Assembly (NCBI GenBank): GCA_949296415.1 | Contig: CASFQC010000011.1 | Coordinates: forward strand, 1-61,501 | Direction of reading: 5' to 3' | DNA length: 61,501 nt | From: an uncultured Bacteroides sp. | GTDB taxonomy: Bacteria > Bacteroidota > Bacteroidia > Bacteroidales > Bacteroidaceae | In this document: one piece after another, positions 1-8,244 of the stretch | How positions within the stretch are numbered: position 1 is the stretch's first letter | How the letters are laid out: each line of letters starts with the position of its first letter | The notes under the pieces: generated by a model | The model's input: only the letters and a program-made list of their open reading frames with translations | What the model was told of the DNA's origin: nothing | The model's database searches: none | Program-made: the position numbers and the translations under genes

Positions 1-44
1 TCTCTCCGCTGAACCTACTGGACAGAAATGGTCAGTAAACGGAC

Positions 45-79
45 AAAAAGCTACAAATCAATGATTTGTGGCTTTTTTT
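45..79 (+). terminator. Rho-independent terminator
   Basis: The stem pairs 45-60 with 62-77 (ACAAATCA with TGATTTGT, then C-G, G-C and A-T pairs, one T-G wobble) and ends in a run of seven T at 73-79. It would end a transcript entering from the left of the window, possibly a tRNA whose last bases are at position 1. Confidence 0.8.
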
Positions 80-141
80 ATTGCCATAATGTCCGACTTC
101 CAAGACTTCAAAAGTACCGAAAAAGACAAAGTTTCGTTCCT

Positions 142-184
142 AAATCGTTACCTATTCCATGCCGGACAAAAACGGTAACGATTT
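142..184. repeat. 11-bp inverted repeat upstream of the broken integrase
   Basis: AAATCGTTACC at 142-152 is repeated exactly inverted at 174-184, with 21 bases between. It lies between the left-edge terminator and the integrase promoter, where recombinase arm sites or an attachment core would be expected. The function is inferred from position only. Confidence 0.5.
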
Positions 185-254
185 GTCTGCAAATGACCTG
201 ATAATGACTTGATTAGTCCATAGTCTGCATAACTCAAAAACAAGGTGTAAGAAG

Positions 255-262
255 TAATTTTG
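255..262 (+). promoter_or_regulatory. Bacteroidetes -7 box for the integrase remnant
   Basis: TAATTTTG is a perfect match to the Bacteroides -7 consensus TAnnTTTG and lies 19 bases before the ATG at 281. No clear -33 TTTG was identified. Confidence 0.6.
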
Positions 263-280
263 CAATTAAAAAGTTGAGTT

Positions 281-760
281 ATGAAATCGACATTTAAGGT
301 TCTCTTTTACCTAAAGAAAGGTTCGGAGAAAAAAAACGGTGAGGTTATGATTATGGCACGTATCACCATTGACGGAAAGTTGTGCCAGTTCAGTACAAAA
401 CAGAGTATCCAGCCGGAAAATTGGAATGTGCAGTTCAGTACAAAGCAAAGCATCCAGCCGGAAAACTGGAATGTGATAGTCGGAAAAGCGAAAGGCAGGG
501 ATACCGGGAGGATAAACTCCCTGCTTGACGACATACGTGCATCTCTGAACACCATCTACCACGAAATGCAGCGGCGTGATAATTATGTTACTGCCGAGAA
601 AGTGAAAAACGGGTTTTGGGGACACAGCGAGAACCACGAAACCATCCTTACCTTGTTCCAAAAAGCACAACGAGGACGTGAAACAGCTTGTGGGTATATC
701 CAAGACGATAGCCACTTACCGCAAGTACGAGGTAACACGCCGCCACCTTGCGGAAGACTC
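281..760 (+). pseudogene. Broken tyrosine recombinase (integrase) N-terminus
   Basis: The first about 130 residues match the arm-binding N-terminus of Bacteroides conjugative-transposon integrases (start MKSTFKVLFYLKK, then an SAM-like core-binding start). The reading frame is lost at a run of five A at 660-664: removing one A restores FQKHNEDVKQLVGISKT and continues to about position 755 (YRKYEVTRRHLAE). The catalytic R..HxxR..Y half is absent; the frame instead runs into a histidine kinase fragment. A 45-base tandem duplication sits at 386-475. The gene cannot encode a working recombinase. It is most likely the remnant of an integrated element. The end coordinate is approximate because the junction is not sharp. 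Confidence 0.8.
386..475 (+). repeat. 45-bp tandem duplication in the integrase
   Basis: Units 386-430 and 431-475 encode the same 15 residues, QFSTKQSIQPENWNV, twice. The units differ at four bases (AAA/AAG, CAG/CAA, AGT/AGC, AAT/AAC), and all four are silent third-position changes. That pattern fits joining of two diverged integrase genes better than a fresh slippage event. Confidence 0.9.
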
Positions 761-799
761 CACCGTATGGCAACCGACATGTACGAAGTGCGGTCCGTT

Positions 800-1675
800 A
801 TGGCAACCTGCGCTTTCAATAACATTTCCATATGACATTCTTGATAAGGAACAGGTTCGAATTGCCTGCAAAATAACTTTGCCGTCGGTTATAAGAGAAA
901 TGTTTGACATTATGCTCCTTTCATTTATGTTATCTGTTCTGCTGATTACCTGCCTCGTCGCGCAAATTGCCACTATCCGTAAACAAAGGAAGATTGAAAA
1001 TATTCGGTCGGACTTTATCCAGACAATGATTCATGAACTGAAACGCCCAATCGCAACGCTCAAAATGTGTGTTTCTTATATGGGTAATGAATGGCTTATG
1101 GAAGATATTTCCGGTCGGCAAATGGTTGTTGCTGATTCTCATACAGCATTGGACAGTTTGTCGGCCTTATTTTCCAAACTGAGAGATTTGACTTTCAGCA
1201 ATGCGGCCGAGATTTCATTGAATCTTTCCGTATTCAGCCTGCGGGACTTGTTGGACACTTGCATTCATAAGCTGAATATTCCAAGCGATAAGAACATCCA
1301 CATCACAATTCTTCCCGATGAAGACCAGACTATAACCGCAGACAGGATGCATCTGATGAACATTATTGATAACCTGTTGGAGAACGCGGTCAAATACTCC
1401 GGGGAAAAGCTGATATCAAGATAGATTATAAAAGGTACGATGATGACAGCATATGCATTTCTGTCAAAGACAACGGATTCGGCATTCCACCATCAGAACA
1501 CAAGCATATCTTTGAAAAATTTTACCGTGGACGGGCTGGAATGGATAAAAATATAGCAGGCATGGGACTCGGTTTGGCCTATGTCCGTATGCTTGTGCAG
1601 GCGCATCGGGGTGATATATGCGTCAAAAGCAAAATAAACAATGGAAGTACTTTTATTATCAAACTACCACAATGA
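800..1675 (+). pseudogene. Truncated, frameshifted sensor histidine kinase (RprX-like)
   Basis: A membrane segment at about 905-965 (MLLSFMLSVLLITCLV) is followed by a HisKA box with FIQTMIHELKRPIATLK and an N box (NIIDNLLENAVKYSG). The frame breaks near 1400-1410: a single-base deletion moves the rest (DNGFGIPPSEHKHIFEKFYRG, then GMGLGLAYVRML) into another frame that ends at TGA 1673-1675. The sensor domain is missing; upstream the frame joins the integrase remnant. The stop overlaps the next start as ATGA, the usual kinase-regulator coupling. The family resembles Bacteroides RprX, but that is from memory. It is not functional as it stands. The start is approximate. Confidence 0.8.
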
Positions 1676-2127
1676 AGGAAAATGGAATACACATCCTGTT
1701 GGTCGATGATGACGTGCAGAATTCATTACTCCTGAAACGTTTCTTAGAACTCGAAGGCTATTCGGTGACTTATGCTTCTGATGGCGTTGTCGGCTGGGAG
1801 ATGTATAAGCAACAGCACCCGGATCTGATACTGCTGGATGTCAATATGCCATCCATGAACGGGTTTGAACTCGCGCAGAGAATCCGTCAGACAGACAGCA
1901 AAGTATTTTTGTTTTTCCTTACCGACCGTACAGAAAAGGCGGACCGGTTGAAAGGTTTTCAGTTGAAAGGCAATGACTATATACCCAAGCCATTTTATCT
2001 GGAGGAATTGATCGCAAGAATCAATGAACGGTTTGAAAACCGGAAAGTCAACGTCCAATGCCAATATACAATTGGAAAGAATATTGTTTCTGTCAAGAAG
2101 AAAGGATATGTCCTCAAAATAGAATGA
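1672..2127 (+). CDS. Response regulator missing most of its DNA-binding domain
   Basis: The protein has 151 residues, against about 225-235 for OmpR-family regulators. The receiver domain is complete: LLVDDD acidic pocket, phospho-acceptor Asp in LILLDVNMP, Thr/Ser switch region FFLTDRT, and the KPF motif (Lys within NDYIPKPF). After the linker the text goes from QYTIGKNI, the start of a winged-helix effector, straight to VSVKKKGYVLKIE, which looks like the last strand of that same domain. So an in-frame internal deletion has removed the recognition helix. It may be a dead gene or a phospho-sink. The start at 1672 overlaps the kinase stop (ATGA); an upstream in-frame ATG at 1618 lies within the kinase. 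Confidence 0.75.
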   Translation: MKENGIHILLVDDDVQNSLLLKRFLELEGYSVTYASDGVVGWEMYKQQHPDLILLDVNMPSMNGFELAQRIRQTDSKVFLFFLTDRTEKADRLKGFQLKGNDYIPKPFYLEELIARINERFENRKVNVQCQYTIGKNIVSVKKKGYVLKIE

Positions 2128-2168
2128 TACAATTATCTATAAATAAACGCTTTTTTATTTTTCAATTA

Positions 2169-2325
2169 AGAGCCTGTTTAAGAAGCTGTTTTGAATTTAT
2201 TCCGGTAATTTTCTAAAGAAGATTTCCGAGGATTTTTTCCTGTTCTTAGTGAGGAACATAGCGGGTTACGCGACGAAGGGGAATAGGAAAAGAGACCGGA
2301 AAAGGCTCAAAAGAAGCTGGGATTA
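2169..2325. repeat. Dispersed repeat family A, copy 1
   Basis: Starts AGAGCCTGTTTAAGAAGCTG and continues through a core near 2255-2285 that in reverse reads like the cores of the copies at 11768 and 49401 (TTCGTC, GTA, CCGC, ATG, TCCTCA blocks). The right part (2280-2320) is the reverse complement of the left part of the 49401 copy. Open frames across it are not genes. Confidence 0.7.
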
Positions 2326-2376
2326 TCCAGACTTGATGCTTGCGGCTTTTCCGGTAAATAAGGGCTGGCCTGTTGG

Positions 2377-3138
2377 TCAGTCCGCCAGTTGTAGGATGCC
2401 TTCTGTATAGATGTGTTTGTGGCGTATCCTGATGCGGAACGTTTTGGTGATGTAATCCCATTCTGCCTGGTCCAGACGGAAGGTGATGACGTTGCCCGTG
2501 ATGTCGTACTGCATCGGCATGTCCTCCGTCTGTCGGTTGGGGAACTCCACTTCCAGATCCTCGGCACGGGCTCCGGGCAGCGTGAGGCTTCCCGTGAATT
2601 CGCCTTTTTCCCAGTTCGGGTTCAGAACGGCTATGGTGCTGTCCCATTCCGGCAGCACGCAGTCCTTGTCGGGATTGCCGAGCAGGAAAAATACGTTGGC
2701 CCCTATGTTTTTCCCGTTTTCCTGAATCCAGGAGTCCACATAGAAGCGGTACACCCGGCTGTTCCGGGCTATGGCATATGTCTGTGAACCGCTGAAGGTG
2801 GTTATGTCCCGGCTGTCGCACAGCAGATAGCCGTGCTTCGGGTTGACGGCCACCTCATGGGACATGTTGATGAAGTCGGGCATGCCGATGTCGCTCAGTC
2901 CACGTTTCTCGCCCATGTCGAACAGGGGGAACTGCTCGCTGTAGAAGTTTCCGCCGTCGGTGATGTACAGGTCAGAGTTTCCCAGAATGGTCTTTCCGTT
3001 GCTCTCGTTCATCATGCGCAGCGCGGCGGTGCCTTCGGGGAACAGATTTGTTTCTTCGTCGTCTCCGCAGCCGGTGGTCAGGAAGGCTGTGCACAGGCAC
3101 AGGAGCAGTGCGCGCAGCAGGGTTCGGTTTGTCTTCAT
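2377..3138 (-). CDS. Lipoprotein of unknown function (DUF5036-like)
   Basis: The protein has 253 residues with a lipoprotein signal: a hydrophobic stretch LLLCLCTAFL, then TTGC with the lipid-attached Cys at about residue 24, followed by an acidic GDDEE tail typical of surface-exposed Bacteroides lipoproteins. The rest is beta-rich with no enzyme motif that I recognise; DUF5036 is my recollection of the family. A perfect -7 box lies at 3198-3205. It reads in the same direction as the acyltransferase, but an own promoter sits in the 81-base gap. It may be a glycan-binding protein of the neighbouring hydrolase set; this is only inferred from position. Confidence 0.65.
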   Translation of the reverse strand: MKTNRTLLRALLLCLCTAFLTTGCGDDEETNLFPEGTAALRMMNESNGKTILGNSDLYITDGGNFYSEQFPLFDMGEKRGLSDIGMPDFINMSHEVAVNPKHGYLLCDSRDITTFSGSQTYAIARNSRVYRFYVDSWIQENGKNIGANVFFLLGNPDKDCVLPEWDSTIAVLNPNWEKGEFTGSLTLPGARAEDLEVEFPNRQTEDMPMQYDITGNVITFRLDQAEWDYITKTFRIRIRHKHIYTEGILQLAD

Positions 3139-3197
3139 TGTCGTTCTGTCTATGGTTGGTTATAGGTTCCGGCGCACGGCAAGCCGCACGCCGGGTG

Positions 3198-3205
3198 CAA
3201 AAGTA
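3198..3205 (-). promoter_or_regulatory. -7 box for the lipoprotein at 2377
   Basis: Reads TACTTTTG on the minus strand, an exact TAnnTTTG match, 59 bases before the ATG. A GC-rich imperfect stem (GGCGTGCGGC with GCCGTGCGCC) lies in the leader just downstream. Confidence 0.6.
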
Positions 3206-3219
3206 GTCTTTTCCTCTGA

Positions 3220-4374
3220 TTATCCGACAATATACACTGCCTTTTTTCCGAGCACCTTATGAATAAGCGCGGTGATGGCCCACGATACGGCGAATATGCA
3301 CACCGCCATGACCGGCACCTGCAGTGGTATGGGCAGTGCGGACGGCCCTATGAGCAGGAAGAACGGCCCCACTACGAAGTAATGGATGATGTAGATACCG
3401 AATCCGCACTTCGTCATGTTGGCCAGCGCGCGGACCATCCATGCCTTGCGCACCTGCACCTGGCGCAGCAGCATGAAGACGGCAAAGGTCATTATGGCCA
3501 CATTGGGGCTGCAGAAGGTGAAGAACAGTTCCATGTCCTCTTCCGTGGAGGCCGAGTCGGCTGCCGCAGCCGCGAAGCCGCTGTAGGTCACGGCATAGCC
3601 TATGGCCAGCAGGACGAGGCTCACGCAGTTGGTCTTCAGCGTGCCCCACTTCAGCCCGTCCTTCAGGTAGTGGCCCAGGATGAGGTAGCCGTTGAAGCCG
3701 GCAAAGTAGTAGAACAGCCCGTAGGCGTTCCATGTGGCCTCGCCCAGCAGGAAGCGCACGCCGAAGAGCGGGGCCACGTAGGCCAGCAAGTAGGGCAGGA
3801 ACAGCGACACGCCCCAGAGCGACAGGTAGATGAGCTTCTCCTTGTTGCCGCTCTTTTCCAGCCAGGCCGAGAAGAAGGGCATGTACAGATACAGTCCCAG
3901 CAGCAGGTACATGTACCACATGTGGTTCTCCTTGAAGCTGAACTGGAAGGGTATCATGGCCACATCCTTCAGCGAGTCCCCCAGGGCTTGCGACTCGCTG
4001 CCCTGTACGTAGCAGAAGAAGTCGCCTATGATTTCCTTGGGCAGTCCCAGCACGCCGGTCAGCCAGGGAAACAGGTTATAGAGTACCGACCAGATAATCA
4101 TGGGGTAGAGTATGCGCGGTATGCGCTTCTTGTAGAAACCTGTGGTGTCCTGCCTTATGGGCAGCAGGAGCAGGCCTGTCATCATGGTGAACAGTGGTAC
4201 GGAGGGCCTGAACAGCGAGCCGTATATGGCTGCCCACCGGGTGTATTCGGGATTGTCCCGCATGGCGGGGGAGATGTAGAAGGGGTCTATGCAGTGTACG
4301 CCGATGACCATGAGCATGGCGATGAGGCGGATTACGTCCAGCCAGACGATGCGTTGTGATTGGTTGGCTATCAT
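3220..4374 (-). CDS. Acyltransferase 3 family membrane protein
   Basis: The protein has 384 residues and about ten membrane segments. It begins with IVWLDVIRLIAMLMVIGVH, the family signature in which the Arg and His are conserved. Proteins of this family (PF01757) O-acylate surface sugars, such as O-antigen or peptidoglycan, at the inner membrane. The second half keeps the paired short loops and GFGIYIIHYF near residue 325, typical of OafA/WecH-like members. It lies between a lipoprotein and the GH92 operon, all on the minus strand, with 174 bases separating it from GH92. The acceptor cannot be told from the sequence. Confidence 0.85.
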   Translation of the reverse strand: MIANQSQRIVWLDVIRLIAMLMVIGVHCIDPFYISPAMRDNPEYTRWAAIYGSLFRPSVPLFTMMTGLLLLPIRQDTTGFYKKRIPRILYPMIIWSVLYNLFPWLTGVLGLPKEIIGDFFCYVQGSESQALGDSLKDVAMIPFQFSFKENHMWYMYLLLGLYLYMPFFSAWLEKSGNKEKLIYLSLWGVSLFLPYLLAYVAPLFGVRFLLGEATWNAYGLFYYFAGFNGYLILGHYLKDGLKWGTLKTNCVSLVLLAIGYAVTYSGFAAAAADSASTEEDMELFFTFCSPNVAIMTFAVFMLLRQVQVRKAWMVRALANMTKCGFGIYIIHYFVVGPFFLLIGPSALPIPLQVPVMAVCIFAVSWAITALIHKVLGKKAVYIVG

Positions 4375-4479
4375 GTCTGTTTGTTCTTTTAGTATGTTCT
4401 CTGTTTATGTTTGTCTGTCTTTTTGCGGCAGCCGATGCAGACTGTAGACTGTGTTGTCTCCTGCCGGTGTATATACACG

Positions 4480-4527
4480 GACGGCGCAGAACCTTACTTT
4501 GTCTGAGGAGTATCGGTCTGCGCCGTC
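4480..4527. repeat. 11-bp inverted repeat downstream of GH92
   Basis: GACGGCGCAGA at 4480-4490 is matched exactly inverted at 4517-4527, with a 26-base loop. It lies 22 bases past the GH92 stop on the minus strand. No T-run follows, so it is either an mRNA 3'-end stabiliser or a weak terminator. Confidence 0.6.
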
Positions 4528-4548
4528 TGCTATGAGGTTGTTAGGCCT

Positions 4549-6861
4549 TTATTTGCCCATCTCACTGTTCAGCTCGTTGGTGAAGGAGTAGGGGGCGTTT
4601 TCCTTGGCGGTGCCACGTGCGGTGTTGGGCTTGTCGCTCATGTCAAACGTCAGCTTGGCTCCGTTGTTCAGTTCCTCGTGGGTCAGGTAGGTGCGGTCGC
4701 TGGACTTGCCGTTTATCTTCAGCGCGTCGATGTAGAAGTTGGCGTCGCTGTTGTCCGGCGCGTCGATTACCACGTCTTTGCCGTTCTCCAGGTGTATGGT
4801 GGCGTGTCTGAAGAGGGGCGTGCCCATGACGTACTGGTCTGATCCGGGGCATACGGGATAGAATCCCAGTGCCGAGAACACGTACCAGGCCGAGGTCTGT
4901 CCGTTGTCCTCGTCGCCGCAGTAGCCGTCGGGGGTGGGGGTGTAGAGCTTGTCCATCACCTCGCGGATGTGCTGCTGGGCTTTCCAGGGTTCTCCGGAGT
5001 AGTTGTACAGATATATCATGTGCTGTATGGGCTGGTTGCCGTGCGCGTAGTTACCCATGTTCATTATCTGCATCTCGCGTATCTCGTGTATCACGCCTCC
5101 GTAGTAGCTGTCGTCGAAGATGGGGGGTACGGCGAATACGGAGTCGAGCATGGCGTTGAACTCCTTGTCGCCTCCCATCAGGTCAATGAGTCCTTGCGGG
5201 TCGTGGAATACGGACCAGGTGTAGTGCCAGCTGTTGCCTTCGGTAAAGGCGTCTCCCCATTTCAGCGGGCTGAAGGGCGACTGGAATGTGCCGTCCTCGT
5301 TTTTGCCGCGCATCAGCTTGTGTTCGGGGTCGTACAGGTTGCGGTAGTTCAGCGCGCGCTGGGCGAATATGCCTATCTCGTTCTCCGGTTTGCCCAGTGC
5401 CTTGCCCAGCTGGTAGATGCACCAGTCATCGTAGGCATATTCCAGGGTGCGGGCGGCGTTCTCTCTGATGCCGGTGTCGTAGGGCACATATCCCAGACGG
5501 TTGTAGTATTCGTATCCTAGCCGTCCGGTGGAGGATACCTGCGGGTGTACGGAGTTGGCTCCGTGTACCACAGCTTCCCACAGTGTCTCTATGTCGTATC
5601 CGCGTATGCCTTTCAGGTAGGCGTCGGCCACGACGGAAGCCGAGTTGTTGCCCACCATGCATCCGCGGTGTCCGGGGCTTGCCCATTCAGGCAGGAATCC
5701 GCTTTCCTTGTAGGTGTTGGCCAGTCCTTCCTGCATCTTGGCGCTCATTGAGGGGTACACCAGATTGACGAAGGGGAAGAGGCAGCGGAAGGTGTCCCAG
5801 AATCCGGTGTCGGTGAACATGTATCCCGGCAGGATTTGTCCGTTGTAGGGGCTGTAGTGTACGGGCTCGCCTTTCTCGTTTATCTCGAAGAAGCTGCGGG
5901 GGAACAGTACGGAGCGGTACATGCAGGAGTAGAAGGTGCGGAGTTTGTCCACATTGTTGTCGTTCACTTCGATGCGTCCCAGCACGTCGTTCCACTGTGT
6001 GCGTCCTCGTGCGGCCACCTCGTCCAGCGTCTCCTGTCCCAGTTCCTTCAGGTTCAGTTCAGCCTGTTCCTGGCTGATGAAGGATGAGGCCACGCGCACA
6101 TTCACCTTCTCGCCTTTCTTGGTGGCGAATCCTACAATGGCTCCCACGTGGTTGTCTTTTGCCTCAAGCCGTGTGCTGTCGGCCTTGCCGTTGGCAAAGG
6201 TGGAGGTGTAGGCAAAGGGCTTGTCGAACACCATGACGAAGTAGTTCTTGAAGTTCTCGGGTACTCCGCCGCTGTTCTTCGTCGTGTAGCCCACAATCAT
6301 GTTGACGTTGGGCAGTATTTTTACGTAAGACCCTCCGTCAAAGGCGTCTATCACTACGTAGGATTTGTCTGTCTCAGGGAAGGTGAAGCGGAATATGGCC
6401 GCACGCTCGGTGGGGGCCAGCTCGGTGGTCACGTCGTGGTCGGCTAGATATACCTTATAATAATAGGGTTTCGCCACTTCGGCCTTGTGTGAGAACCAGC
6501 TGGCGCGCTCGTTCTGGTCGAACACCGGTTTGCCTGTTACAGGCATGATGGCGAACTGTCCGTAGTCATTTATCCACGGGCTGGGCTGGTGGGTCTGTTT
6601 GAATCCACGGATTTTGTCGGCGGTGTACACATAGGTCCATCCGTCGCCCATCGTGCCGGTTTGCGGTGTCCAGAAGTTCATGCCCCAGGGCATGGCCACG
6701 GCGGGATAGGTGTTTCCGGTCGAGAGGGCGAACTTGGACTGCGTACCCATAAGTATGTTCACGTAGTCTACCGGTTCCTGTGTGCCGGAAGCCTGCTGGG
6801 TTGTGGTTGCTGCGCATCCTGTCATCATGGCGCAGACAGCCAGGGTCAGTAGTTTGTTCAT
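4549..6861 (-). CDS. GH92 alpha-mannosidase, secreted lipoprotein
   Basis: The protein has 770 residues, the normal GH92 length. The signal ends MMTGC with the lipidated Cys at about 16. The N-terminal beta-sandwich opens with VDYVNILMGTQ and carries the family blocks NTYPAVAMPWGMNFWTPQTG and GFKQTHQPSPWINDYG. The catalytic barrel shows TEGNSWHYTW near residue 538 (general acid Glu) and GDEDNGQTSAWYVFSALGFYP near 650 (Asp residues for the base and calcium). GH92 enzymes remove alpha-1,2/1,3/1,4/1,6-linked mannose with inversion and need calcium. It is the third gene of the minus-strand operon after the GH127-like and GH76 genes. The exact linkage is not predictable here. Confidence 0.93.
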   Translation of the reverse strand: MNKLLTLAVCAMMTGCAATTTQQASGTQEPVDYVNILMGTQSKFALSTGNTYPAVAMPWGMNFWTPQTGTMGDGWTYVYTADKIRGFKQTHQPSPWINDYGQFAIMPVTGKPVFDQNERASWFSHKAEVAKPYYYKVYLADHDVTTELAPTERAAIFRFTFPETDKSYVVIDAFDGGSYVKILPNVNMIVGYTTKNSGGVPENFKNYFVMVFDKPFAYTSTFANGKADSTRLEAKDNHVGAIVGFATKKGEKVNVRVASSFISQEQAELNLKELGQETLDEVAARGRTQWNDVLGRIEVNDNNVDKLRTFYSCMYRSVLFPRSFFEINEKGEPVHYSPYNGQILPGYMFTDTGFWDTFRCLFPFVNLVYPSMSAKMQEGLANTYKESGFLPEWASPGHRGCMVGNNSASVVADAYLKGIRGYDIETLWEAVVHGANSVHPQVSSTGRLGYEYYNRLGYVPYDTGIRENAARTLEYAYDDWCIYQLGKALGKPENEIGIFAQRALNYRNLYDPEHKLMRGKNEDGTFQSPFSPLKWGDAFTEGNSWHYTWSVFHDPQGLIDLMGGDKEFNAMLDSVFAVPPIFDDSYYGGVIHEIREMQIMNMGNYAHGNQPIQHMIYLYNYSGEPWKAQQHIREVMDKLYTPTPDGYCGDEDNGQTSAWYVFSALGFYPVCPGSDQYVMGTPLFRHATIHLENGKDVVIDAPDNSDANFYIDALKINGKSSDRTYLTHEELNNGAKLTFDMSDKPNTARGTAKENAPYSFTNELNSEMGK

Positions 6862-6912
6862 AAATGAATTATAAATTAAGTGTTGAATAGATAAAGCTTC
6901 ATTGTATTTTTT

Positions 6913-6948
6913 GTACTTTTTCTTTCGCTTGCCCGAAAGAAAAAGTAC
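6913..6948. repeat. Perfect 15-bp hairpin between GH76 and GH92
   Basis: GTACTTTTTCTTTCG at 6913-6927 pairs exactly with 6934-6948 around a 6-base loop. It begins 13 bases past the GH76 stop and 52 bases before the GH92 start. Being symmetric, it can form in RNA from either strand. It probably lowers readthrough or protects the GH76 mRNA end, tuning GH76 against GH92. Confidence 0.75.
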
Positions 6949-6960
6949 GTATAAAGTACT

Positions 6961-8208
6961 TCATTCCGCCGGGAAGAGCAGCATGAGGGCCGGTATGCCC
7001 GAGGCCGAATAGCTGTCCACCACCTCGTCGGGCTGTACGGGTTTGGCGTAGTCTCCTCCGCAGAGTGTGCGTCCCTTGTCGCGGTTGGCCCATCCGGTGG
7101 CTATGGTGTGTTTCAGGAAGGGCACGTATTGGGTCTGTCCGCAGTCGTACACCAGCATGGCCATGTATTGTGCGAAGATGGCGGTGTATATGCCTTGTTC
7201 TATCCCGCTTTCAAAGGGCAGCACGCCGTCTTTCTCCGACATGGGTCCTACTGTGTAGTCGGCGGCCAGGATGGCGTTCTTCAGGTAGCGTTCCTGTCCG
7301 GTGGCCTTGTAGAGCAGTACGGACGCGCCTATGAAGGTGGCCTGGTTGTATACGTGTGTCTTCCATGCCGGGTTGCCTTCGCCGTGGCGGCTGTCGGCTA
7401 TGCGTCCGGTCTTCTTGTCAAACAGGTTGTCCACGCCCCATTCATAGATTTCTTTGGCCTTTTCCAGGTATTGCTTCTTGGTCTGGTAGGCGGGTTTTTT
7501 GTCTTTCAGTTCCTTGCGTCCGTCGGGCACGCAGTTGTAGAGTGTCATGGCGGCCACTACGGTGGGAAAGTTTATGCAGGCCATTTTGCCGTCGGTCTCG
7601 CTGTTGTTGGGCTTGGGGTTGTGTATGGGTTGCCATTGCCAGAACATTCCTCCCCTCCGTGTGTCGTAAGAGCCGGTGTCGCCTACGCGGTCTGAGCCGT
7701 ACCACACGCGGCGGAAGCTGGCTTCGGCCAGGCTGAGGTACTCTGCCTTTTGGAACTGTTGGTAGGTGCGTGCCAAGGTGATGGTCCACCACTGTATGTC
7801 GTCGTAGATGAACCAGCCGGTGTTCTCGTTGCAGTCGTCAAAGTCAAAGCCCACATACTGTGCCCTGTTTCCTTCAAGTATCTTTACGCTCAGGTCCTTG
7901 TATTTGGCGGCCCGTGCGGGGTCGTTCCGCTTCTCGGCCAGTCTCCATGCGTTCATGGCCATGTCCAGGTACATGGGCTGGCACCATATGGCGGCCGCTC
8001 CGTTCCAGCGGTCTTTGGCGTGCTCATAAGACGTGTTGGTCTTGTAGATGTACTTGGTGGAGTCCAGCAGGTTGCGGTTGAACCCTTCATAGGCTTCCCA
8101 CACATCGTTGGCAGTATAGCTGTCCCGGCTTTGTGCGGAGGCCTGTATGCCTGTGGCCAGCAGGGTGGCCGACAGGCAGCATGCGGTAAGTAAATGGTGT
8201 CTTGTCAT
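6961..8208 (-). CDS. GH76 family alpha-1,6-mannanase-like enzyme, secreted
   Basis: The protein has 415 residues. A Sec signal ends near ASAQS (about residue 26). An (alpha/alpha)6-barrel protein carries the GH76 hallmark of adjacent aspartates, here YDDIQWW near residues 135-141, where the family consensus has a DD pair as nucleophile/acid-base; RRGGMFWQWQ and the C-terminal DCGQTQYVPFLKH-type helices also fit. GH76 endo-acts on alpha-1,6-mannan backbones in yeast mannan and similar polymers. It sits 37 bases after the GH127-like stop and 100 bases before GH92, so the three probably share a transcript. The Sec signal lacks a lipobox, implying periplasm or secretion. Confidence 0.88.
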   Translation of the reverse strand: MTRHHLLTACCLSATLLATGIQASAQSRDSYTANDVWEAYEGFNRNLLDSTKYIYKTNTSYEHAKDRWNGAAAIWCQPMYLDMAMNAWRLAEKRNDPARAAKYKDLSVKILEGNRAQYVGFDFDDCNENTGWFIYDDIQWWTITLARTYQQFQKAEYLSLAEASFRRVWYGSDRVGDTGSYDTRRGGMFWQWQPIHNPKPNNSETDGKMACINFPTVVAAMTLYNCVPDGRKELKDKKPAYQTKKQYLEKAKEIYEWGVDNLFDKKTGRIADSRHGEGNPAWKTHVYNQATFIGASVLLYKATGQERYLKNAILAADYTVGPMSEKDGVLPFESGIEQGIYTAIFAQYMAMLVYDCGQTQYVPFLKHTIATGWANRDKGRTLCGGDYAKPVQPDEVVDSYSASGIPALMLLFPAE

Positions 8209-8244
8209 TTCTTTATAATAAACTGGTTTTTTTAGAACAGATTC

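Noticed and set aside
3259-4359. Plus-strand open frame of 366 codons across the acyltransferase
   Set aside because: It is antisense to the acyltransferase family protein, Gln/His/Glu-rich with no domain.
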